This document shows, piece by piece, positions 6,442 through 12,076 of a stretch of 12,076 nucleotides of DNA. Origin of the DNA: an uncultured Collinsella sp. (GTDB lineage Bacteria; Actinomycetota; Coriobacteriia; Coriobacteriales; Coriobacteriaceae); NCBI GenBank assembly GCA_902463875.1, contig CABQHR010000034.1, positions 1 to 12,076 of the forward strand, in the 5' to 3' direction. Position 1 is the stretch's first letter; each line of letters starts with the position of its first letter. The notes under the pieces are model-generated. The model saw nothing but the letters and a program-made list of their open reading frames with translations, was not told the DNA's origin and searched no databases. The translations under genes and the position numbers were made by a program.

Positions 6442-6963
6442 ATGCCCCAGCAGTACAAAATCGACAAGGTTGCAGAGATCGAGTCCCGTATCGCCGAGAA
6501 CGCCGGTCTGTTTGTCGTCAACTACAACGGTCTGACGGTTAAGCAGGCTCAGGAGCTGCGTCATCAGCTTCGCGAGTGCGGCGCCGAGATGAAGGTCTAC
6601 AAGAACAACCTGGTCAAGATCGCTCTCAAGAACCAGGAGCAGCCCGAGATCGACGAGATCCTCGCCGGCCCCGTCGCTTATGTGTTCTACGAGACCGAGC
6701 CGGTCGAGGCCGCTAAGGCCCTTAAGGACTTCTCCGCTAAGTCCAAGGGCGTCCTTGAGATCAAGGGCGGTATCTCCGACGGCAAGGCCGTTTCCGCTGA
6801 TGATGTTAAGGCTATCGCCGAGCTGCCCACCAAGGATCAGCTTCTCGGCCAGATCGCCGGTCTCATCTCCGGTTTCGCTCGCGACATCGCTGTCTGCGTC
6901 AACGGCGTTTCCTCTGGTCTCGCTCGTTCGATCCAGCAGGTCTCCGAGCAGAAGGCAGCCTAG
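6442..6963 (+). CDS. rplJ: 50S ribosomal protein L10
   Basis: The 173-residue protein is a typical L10 (uL10). It carries the L10 N-terminal rRNA-binding domain with KVYKNNLVKIAL (51-62) and the LPTKDQLLGQIAG segment (128-140), followed by a C-terminal helix that carries L12 dimers. L10 anchors the L12 stalk on the large ribosomal subunit, which recruits translation factors. The ribosome site AGGAGGTG (6428-6435) is 6 bases before the ATG. It is first in an operon with rplL and should be feedback-controlled through the leader and attenuator just upstream. The genes rplK and rplA, often directly upstream in other bacteria, are not in this window. Confidence 0.97.
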   Translation: MPQQYKIDKVAEIESRIAENAGLFVVNYNGLTVKQAQELRHQLRECGAEMKVYKNNLVKIALKNQEQPEIDEILAGPVAYVFYETEPVEAAKALKDFSAKSKGVLEIKGGISDGKAVSADDVKAIAELPTKDQLLGQIAGLISGFARDIAVCVNGVSSGLARSIQQVSEQKAA

Positions 6964-6978
6964 TCGCTGTTTTCACCC

Positions 6979-7021
6979 GCGGCGGCAACGCCGCACCCCT
7001 GGCGCATTCGCGCCGTGTTTT
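6979..7021 (+). other. Two hairpins in the rplJ-rplL spacer
   Basis: GCGGCG (6979-6984) and CGCCGC (6989-6994) enclose a GCAA tetraloop. GGCGC (7001-7005) and GCGCC (7010-7014) enclose ATTC, followed by GTGTTTT. The second looks like a weak terminator or processing site. It lies where L12 and L10 output could be set apart. Confidence 0.5.
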
Positions 7022-7065
7022 AACTGATCTCCGTGCACAGACACGGAAACCGAAAGGACTTAGAA

Positions 7066-7443
7066 ATGGCTAAGCTTACCACCGATGAGATCATCGATGC
7101 TCTTAAGGAAATGACCCTTCTCGAGGCTTCCGAGCTCGTCAAGGCTATCGAGGACACCTTCGGCGTTTCCGCCGCTGCTCCTGCTGCTGTTGTCGCCGCT
7201 CCCGCTGCTGGCGCTGCTGAGGCCGAGGAGAAGACCGAGTTTGACGTCGTGCTCGAGGGCTTCGGCGACAACAAGATCCAGGTCATCAAGGCCGTCCGTG
7301 AGCTCACCAACCTTGGCCTGAAGGAGGCCAAGGAGGTCGTCGAGGGCGCTCCCAAGGCTGTTCTCGAGGGTGCCAAGAAGGAGGACGCCGAGGCTGCCAA
7401 GGAGAAGCTCGAGGCTGCTGGCGCTGCTGTCACCCTCAAGTAA
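7066..7443 (+). CDS. rplL: 50S ribosomal protein L7/L12
   Basis: The 125-residue protein is a full-length L7/L12 (bL12). Residues 1-35 form the dimerisation domain that binds L10, about 36-55 are an Ala-rich hinge, and 56-125 form the C-terminal domain ([31 protein letters not shown]) that contacts elongation factors. The start at 7066 is chosen over an upstream GTG at 7033 because it gives the standard [10 protein letters not shown]-terminus and has AAAGGA (7053-7058) 7 bases away. The gene follows rplJ by 102 bases and ends in a strong terminator. Confidence 0.97.
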   Translation: MAKLTTDEIIDALKEMTLLEASELVKAIEDTFGVSAAAPAAVVAAPAAGAAEAEEKTEFDVVLEGFGDNKIQVIKAVRELTNLGLKEAKEVVEGAPKAVLEGAKKEDAEAAKEKLEAAGAAVTLK

Positions 7444-7470
7444 TCAGGCTTTCTTGCCAGATTTCTTTGC

Positions 7471-7509
7471 AGACGGGACTCGCTATGCGAGCCCCGTCTT
7501 TTTTGTTTT
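7471..7509 (+). terminator. Intrinsic terminator of rplJ-rplL
   Basis: AGACGGG (7471-7477) pairs with CCCGTCT (7493-7499) and CTCGC (7479-7483) pairs with GCGAG (7487-7491), with one mismatch between the two blocks and a TAT loop. The run TTTTTTGTTTT follows. It separates the ribosomal operon from galU and rpoB. Confidence 0.9.
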
Positions 7510-7756
7510 GGCCCCTCATTCCCATTGCTCGGCACGCAGAACACCGTTGTCTTCGCCGTGCCAATCTTGTTACCGCTGGGGCGTAAAATTGCACCATTCG
7601 GGCAATAATTTGCGTTGACCTGCTGAAGAATTGCGTTTGCCTTACGGCGACGTATGTCTTCGGCGGTAAGATACTTCGGTATCGCAATTTGGTCTGCGGC
7701 CGCCGTGCCGCACGCATAGGGCGCATTCTGCGCCTGCGAAAGGATCCTTGAATAAC
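7510..7756. other. 247-base region between the rplL terminator and galU
   Basis: It must hold the galU promoter. TTGACC at 7615-7620 is a good -35 box but no -10 box stands at the right distance. A GATAC-TTCG-GTATC hairpin (7670-7683) with a stable UUCG loop and a GGCGCA-TTC-TGCGCC hairpin (7720-7734) could shape the 5' leader of galU. On the minus strand a protein-like reading (PKYLTAEDIRRRKANAILQQ) crosses the region, but it has only a TTG start, no ribosome site, and runs on antisense through rplL. Confidence 0.45.
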
Positions 7757-8665
7757 ATGAAGGCAATCATCCCCGCCGCCGGTCTTGGCACGCGTTTTCT
7801 GCCTGGCACTAAGTGCACGCCCAAAGAGATGTTGCCGGTGCTCGACAAGCCGGTCATTCAGTATGTCGTCGAGGAGGCACTCGACCCCGAGGAGGTCGAC
7901 GACGCCATCATCGTTACCTCTCCCGGTAAGCCCGAGCTGCTGAGCTACTTCCAGCCCGATCGCTCGCTCGAGAACCTGCTGCGCGAGCGCGGCAAGGATG
8001 CTTACGCCGACGCCGTTGCCCATGCGGGCGGTATGCCGGTCGACTTCCGTTATCAGTACGAGCCCAAGGGCCTCGGCCATGCTATCCGCTCTGCTGCCGA
8101 CGCCGTGGCAGGGGAGAACTTCCTGGTTCTTCTGGGCGACTACGTTGTGCCTAACCGCGACATCTGCGACAAGATGCTCGCCGTTTCCAAGGAGCACGGT
8201 GGCGCTTCGGTTATCGCCGTCGCTGCTTGCTCGCCCGAGGAAGTCAGCCGCTACGGCGTTATCGCCGGCGAGCGCGTCGGTTCGCTCGAGGGCGCCGAGG
8301 GCGTTGCCGATGCCGAGCCGGGTGCCGTGTGGCGCATCGGCGGCCTGGTGGAGAAGCCCGCTCCCGAGGCGGCTCCGTCCAACCTGTACATCGTCGGTCG
8401 CTACCTGCTGAGTCCGCTGGTCATGGACCTGCTGGCCGATCAGCAGGCCGGTAAGGGCGGCGAGATTCAGCTGACCGACGCCATGGCACGTTCGCTCGAT
8501 CGCGAGGCCATGTACGCTGTCGTCATCGATCCGCTCTCGGGCTACGACACTGGCACCCCGTCTGGCTGGATGGCCACCAACGCCCTCATGGCTGCAAGCG
8601 ACCCTCGCTTTGCCGATGCCTTCTGGGACGCTATCGACGAGCGCGGCGGATTGATGCGCAAGTAA
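7757..8665 (+). CDS. galU: UTP-glucose-1-phosphate uridylyltransferase
   Basis: The 302-residue protein makes UDP-glucose from UTP and glucose-1-phosphate, feeding glycans, cell envelope and galactose metabolism. The nucleotidyltransferase signature GLGTRFLPGTK (9-19) is followed by KEMLPV (23-28), YEPKGLGHAI (101-110), the metal-binding Asp128 in LLGDYVV, VEKP with Lys200, and GKGGEIQLTDAM (232-243). Length fits bacterial GalU. ATG at 7757 gives the usual MKAIIPAAG start, though AAAGGA (7739-7744) is 12 bases away. A TTG at 7748 would add three residues but lies only 3 bases from the ribosome site, so either start is possible. It sits alone between two terminators, inside what is normally the continuous rplJL-rpoBC block. 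Confidence 0.95.
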   Translation: MKAIIPAAGLGTRFLPGTKCTPKEMLPVLDKPVIQYVVEEALDPEEVDDAIIVTSPGKPELLSYFQPDRSLENLLRERGKDAYADAVAHAGGMPVDFRYQYEPKGLGHAIRSAADAVAGENFLVLLGDYVVPNRDICDKMLAVSKEHGGASVIAVAACSPEEVSRYGVIAGERVGSLEGAEGVADAEPGAVWRIGGLVEKPAPEAAPSNLYIVGRYLLSPLVMDLLADQQAGKGGEIQLTDAMARSLDREAMYAVVIDPLSGYDTGTPSGWMATNALMAASDPRFADAFWDAIDERGGLMRK

Positions 8666-8685
8666 GCCTTCGGGCATCGACATTT

Positions 8686-8718
8686 ACGGGCGTGGACCTC
8701 GGTTCGCGCCCGTTTTTT
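8686..8718 (+). terminator. Intrinsic terminator of galU
   Basis: ACGGGCG (8686-8692) pairs with CGCCCGT (8707-8713), followed by a run of T to 8718. It starts 20 bases after the galU stop, so rpoB should need its own promoter. Confidence 0.88.
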
Positions 8719-8760
8719 ATAAGAGCTGCGATTGCCGGCTCTCTGTTCACAGAAAATATA

Positions 8761-8774
8761 TGAACAGGTGTTCG
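8761..8774. promoter_or_regulatory. LexA/SOS-box-like palindrome
   Basis: TGAACAGGTGTTCG fits the Gram-positive SOS box CGAACRNRYGTTCG at every position but the first. The core is GAAC-AGGT-GTTC. An extra half-site TGTTCA at 8744-8749 faces TGAACA at 8761-8766. It lies about 180 bases before rpoB, near a -10-like AAATATAT stretch. No SOS gene is next to it, so function is uncertain. Confidence 0.45.
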
Positions 8775-8851
8775 ATATACATGCATTTACCTGCGCATTT
8801 TCTGTCGAAAAACTTTGCTACTCCAAAAACTCAATCGCGTCAAGGCTTTTC

Positions 8852-8879
8852 TTGCCCAACGGTCGGTACCTGATAAACT
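8852..8879 (+). promoter_or_regulatory. Probable rpoB promoter
   Basis: TTGCCC (8852-8857) and TAAACT (8874-8879) are 16 bases apart, with an upstream TGA giving an extended -10 (TGATAAACT). A transcript starting near 8886 would have a leader of about 65 bases. The segment 8884-8919 can fold, with GGTT/AACC and TGGCGA/TCGCCA (8896-8901 with 8911-8916) pairing. Confidence 0.55.
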
Positions 8880-8952
8880 ATTAGGTTGCGATAACTGGCG
8901 AAGCTATGCCTCGCCAACCCACCGAGCATTTCCGTGAAGGAGGAAAAACCTG

Positions 8953-11900
8953 GTGACCTACGCATACACTGCCACTGAGCGCAAGCGCGTCAGCTTCGGG
9001 AAAATCCCGGAGGCCATGGAGCTCCCCAACCTTATCTCTGTTCAAAGGGAATCCTTTGAGCGTTTTAAGGACGAGGGCCTTCGTGAGGCGTTCAAGGAAT
9101 CCAGCCCCATCCAGAGCCAGAACCATGTTCTCGAGGTTACCTTCGGCGAGCATCAGTTCGGCGACCCCGCGCACACCGTCGAGGAGTGCCGCGAGAAGGA
9201 TATGACCTATCAGGCTCCGCTTCTGACCGACGTCCGTCTCACCAACAAGGAGACCGGCGAGATCAAGGAGCAGCTCGTTTTCATGGGAGACTTCCCCATG
9301 ATGACCGATCAGGGCACCTTCATCATCAACGGTACCGAGCGTATCGTCGTCTCGCAGCTCGTCCGCTCTCCGGGCGTGTACTACAGCTCCGAGATGGATT
9401 CGGGCAAGCAGATCTACAAGGCCCAGATCATCCCGTCCCGCGGTGCCTGGCTTGAGTTTGAGGTCGACAAGCGCGACCAGCTCATGGTCTCCATCGACCG
9501 TAAGCGCAAGCAGAGCGCCACGATGTTCCTGCGCGCCCTTGGCATCGCCGTCACCAACGACGACATCATCGAGCTGCTCGGCAACTCCGATGTGATCAAG
9601 CGCACCCTGGAGCGCGACACCGCCCTCACCCGCGAGGACGCCCTCATCGAGATCTACCGTCGTCTGCGCCCGGGCGAGCCTCCCACCGTGGACGCTTCCC
9701 GCAGCCTGCTCGAGGGTCTGCTCTTTAACCCGCAGCGCTACGACCTGGCCCGCGTCGGTCGTTACAAGGTCAACAAGAAGCTCAACCTCACCACCGAGGA
9801 AGAGGTCACGGTGCTTACCGACGAGGATATCGTCGCGACGCTGCGCTACCTCCTGTCCCTCGCTGCCGGCGAGCAGGGCTTCAAGGTCGACGACATCGAC
9901 CACTTTGGCAACCGCCGCATCCGCACCGTCGGCGAGCTCGTCGCCAACCAGTTCCGTATCGGCATGAGCCGTATGGAGCGCGTCGTCCGTGAGCGCATGA
10001 GCTCCCAGGACATCGACGAGATCACCCCGCAGTCGCTCATCAACATCCGCCCGATCGTGGCCTCTATCAAGGAGTTCTTCGGTTCCTCGCAGCTCTCGCA
10101 GTTCATGGACCAGGCGAACCCCCTGACCGGTCTGACCCACAAGCGCCGTCTGTCCGCACTCGGCCCTGGTGGTCTTGCCGGCCACAAGTCCGGCTCCAGC
10201 CGCCGCACCAACGTGCCGACGGCCGTCCGCGACGTTCACAATTCGCACTACAGCCGCATGTGCCCGATCGAGACTCCCGAAGGCCCCAACATCGGCCTGA
10301 TCGGCTCGCTCGCCCTCTACGCCCGCGTCAACGAGTACGGCTTCATCGAGGCCCCGTTCCGTCGCGTCGAGAACGGCGTTGCCACCGACCAGATCGACTG
10401 GATGACCGCTGACGAGGAAGAGAAGCACGTCATCGCGCCGGCTAACACGCCGCTCGATCCCAAGACCAATGAGTTCATCACGACCGATGCCGAGGGCAAG
10501 ATCGTCCGTCCGCACACCGTGATCGCCCGTACCCGCGACTTCGACGGCTCCTTCGGCGCTCCCGCCGACGTGCCCGTCGAGGACGTCGACTACATGGACG
10601 TCTCGCCGCGTCAGATGCTCTCCGTCGCAGCCACGCTGATCCCGTTCCTGGAGCACGACGACGCCAAGCGTACGCTGATGGGCGCTAACATGCAGCGTCA
10701 GGCCGTGCCGCTGGTTCACCCGGCTGCTCCCTATGTCGGTACCGGCATGGAGCGTCGCGCCGCCCTGGACTCCGGTGAGGTCACCCTGGCCAAGAACGCC
10801 GGCGAGGTCATCTTTGCCGACGCCGCCAAGATCATCGTCAAGCATGCCGGCGGCATGGACGAGTATCACCTGGCCAAGTACCAGCGCTCCAACCAGTCCA
10901 CCTGCATCAACCACCGTCCGCTCGTGCGCGTCGGTGACACCGTTGAGCAGGGCGAACCTCTGGCCGACGGTCCTTCGACCGATCACGGCGAGCTCGCACT
11001 GGGTCAGAACCTCACCGTGGCCTACATGCCGTGGGAAGGCTTTAACTACGAGGACGGCATCGTCGTGTCCGAGCGCCTGGTGGCCGAGGACCTGCTGACG
11101 ACCATTAACATCACCCGTCACGAGATCGACGCCCGCGACACCAAGCTCGGCCCCGAGGAGATCACCCGCGAGATCCCGAACCTCTCCGAGGACATGCTTG
11201 CCAACCTCGACGAGGACGGCATCATCCGCATCGGCGCCGAGGTCGGCCCTGGCGACATTCTGGTCGGTAAGGTCACGCCTAAGGGCGAGAGTGCTCTGAC
11301 CGCCGAGGAGCGCCTGCTGCGCGCCATCTTCGGTGCCAAGGCCCACGACGTCCGTGACACCTCCCTTAAGATGCCTCACGGCGCTTACGGCCGCGTCATC
11401 GACGTCGTCCGTTTTAGCCGCGAGAACGGCGATGACCTGGCCCCCGGCGTCAACGAGCAGGTGCGCGTCTACGTCGCCCAGCGTCGTAAGATCCAGCAGG
11501 GCGATAAGATCGCCGGTCGCCACGGCAACAAGGGTGTTATCTGTAACGTTCTGCCGGTCGAGGACATGCCCTACATGGCTGACGGTACCCCGATCGACGT
11601 CATTCTCAACCCGCTGGGCGTTCCTTCGCGTATGAACGTCGGCCAGCTGCTCGAGTGCCACCTTGGCTGGGCTGCCGCCTGCGGTTGGGATACCGAGCAG
11701 GCCGACTCCGACAAGTACGTCCCCGGTCCGTTCTTTACCGCCACGCCCGTCTTCGACGGCGCCAAGGAGGACGAGATCGCCGAGGTCATCCGTCGTGCCA
11801 ACAAGAACATGCTCAACAAGGCCACCGCTGCCTTTGGCGATCACATGCGTCCCGAGTTCGTCACCCAGCTTGACGAGCGCGGCAAGACCCGTCTGTTTGA

Positions 11901-12076
11901 CGGCCGCACCGGCGAGGAGTTCCGCGAGCCCATTACCGTGGGTACGTCCTACATCCTCAAGCTCGGCCACATGGTCGACGACAAGATCCACGCCCGTTCG
12001 ACCGGCCCTTACAGCCTGGTTACCCAGCAGCCTCTGGGCGGCAAGGCCCAGTTCGGCGGCCAGCGCTTCGGCGAGA
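8953..12076 (+). CDS. rpoB: RNA polymerase beta subunit, C-terminus beyond right edge
   Basis: The frame stays open for 1041 codons to the window end; a complete actinobacterial beta subunit is longer by roughly 100 or more residues. Catalytic-core motifs are visible: [10 protein letters not shown] with Glu700 and Asp701 (E. coli 813/814) and [12 protein letters not shown] at 850-861 with Lys852 and Lys860 (E. coli 1065/1073). The rifampicin region spans about 378-405 ([23 protein letters not shown]), with Asp386, His396 and Ser401 as in sensitive enzymes. Ala388 and Thr392 replace E. coli Asn518 and Ser522. The start is GTG, with a strong ribosome site AAGGAGG (8937-8943) 9 bases away and no nearby in-frame ATG that would keep the N-terminal segment. 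rpoC is expected beyond the window. Transcription appears independent of rplJL because two terminators intervene. Confidence 0.97.
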   Translation, partial: MTYAYTATERKRVSFGKIPEAMELPNLISVQRESFERFKDEGLREAFKESSPIQSQNHVLEVTFGEHQFGDPAHTVEECREKDMTYQAPLLTDVRLTNKETGEIKEQLVFMGDFPMMTDQGTFIINGTERIVVSQLVRSPGVYYSSEMDSGKQIYKAQIIPSRGAWLEFEVDKRDQLMVSIDRKRKQSATMFLRALGIAVTNDDIIELLGNSDVIKRTLERDTALTREDALIEIYRRLRPGEPPTVDASRSLLEGLLFNPQRYDLARVGRYKVNKKLNLTTEEEVTVLTDEDIVATLRYLLSLAAGEQGFKVDDIDHFGNRRIRTVGELVANQFRIGMSRMERVVRERMSSQDIDEITPQSLINIRPIVASIKEFFGSSQLSQFMDQANPLTGLTHKRRLSALGPGGLAGHKSGSSRRTNVPTAVRDVHNSHYSRMCPIETPEGPNIGLIGSLALYARVNEYGFIEAPFRRVENGVATDQIDWMTADEEEKHVIAPANTPLDPKTNEFITTDAEGKIVRPHTVIARTRDFDGSFGAPADVPVEDVDYMDVSPRQMLSVAATLIPFLEHDDAKRTLMGANMQRQAVPLVHPAAPYVGTGMERRAALDSGEVTLAKNAGEVIFADAAKIIVKHAGGMDEYHLAKYQRSNQSTCINHRPLVRVGDTVEQGEPLADGPSTDHGELALGQNLTVAYMPWEGFNYEDGIVVSERLVAEDLLTTINITRHEIDARDTKLGPEEITREIPNLSEDMLANLDEDGIIRIGAEVGPGDILVGKVTPKGESALTAEERLLRAIFGAKAHDVRDTSLKMPHGAYGRVIDVVRFSRENGDDLAPGVNEQVRVYVAQRRKIQQGDKIAGRHGNKGVICNVLPVEDMPYMADGTPIDVILNPLGVPSRMNVGQLLECHLGWAAACGWDTEQADSDKYVPGPFFTATPVFDGAKEDEIAEVIRRANKNMLNKATAAFGDHMRPEFVTQLDERGKTRLFDGRTGEEFREPITVGTSYILKLGHMVDDKIHARSTGPYSLVTQQPLGGKAQFGGQRFGE

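Noticed and set aside
7033..7065. Eleven-residue N-terminal extension of L7/L12 from a GTG
   Set aside because: The ATG at 7066 has a well-placed ribosome site and gives the standard L12 N-terminus.
7436..8683. A 415-codon open frame on the minus strand
   Set aside because: It is antisense to galU, whose motifs are unmistakable, and it lacks a supported start.
8881..11991. A 1036-codon open frame on the minus strand
   Set aside because: It is the antisense shadow of rpoB, produced by strong codon bias in a GC-rich gene. Its translation is low-complexity and Val/Asp/Gly/Leu-rich, and it has no homology I can recognise.
1..12076. CRISPR arrays, tRNA, rRNA or a transposase gene
   Set aside because: I saw no regularly spaced direct repeats, cloverleaf sequences, rRNA segments or transposase motifs. 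This was read by eye, so small RNAs could have been missed.

Overview
The window looks like chromosome of a high-GC Gram-positive gut bacterium, most likely a Collinsella or close relative in the Coriobacteriia. This rests on the style of the L10, L12 and RpoB proteins, on GC-rich and strongly biased codons, and on long palindromic elements between genes. The genus is an inference, not a proof.

Left part (1-2100): a minus-strand gene for a large dynamin-like GTPase runs off the left edge. It is less GC-rich than the rest (about 48-58% in lines counted by hand, against about 65% in rpoB) and looks accessory. A 333-base divergent intergenic region follows, holding a perfect 22-bp inverted repeat.

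Middle part (2101-5938): a GH13 glucan hydrolase is followed 3 bases later by a family 6 type (hypoxanthine) DNA glycosylase, probably one transcript. A convergent minus-strand gene of uncertain function, perhaps with a flavodoxin-type fold, ends 1 base from it. Divergent from that gene is a class I/II pyridoxal-phosphate aminotransferase whose last third has a clearly different codon usage.

Right part (5939-12076): a 203-bp nested inverted repeat lies directly against the promoter of the ribosomal stalk operon. The operon then shows an L10 leader with an attenuator hairpin, rplJ, rplL and a terminator. galU, with its own terminator, sits between rplL and rpoB. rpoB begins after a 234-base gap that holds a promoter and a LexA-box-like palindrome; the gene is cut by the right edge after 1041 codons.

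How the genes work together: rplJ and rplL make the L10/L12 ribosomal stalk, under feedback control by L10 binding its leader. rpoB makes the RNA polymerase beta subunit and appears to be transcribed separately because of the intervening galU unit. The GH13 enzyme (alpha-glucan breakdown) and GalU (UDP-glucose synthesis) both belong to glucose-polymer metabolism but are not linked. The least ordinary items are the two palindromic elements, the dynamin-like gene, the LexA-like box before rpoB, and the codon shift in the aminotransferase. I see no CRISPR array, tRNA, rRNA or intact insertion sequence.
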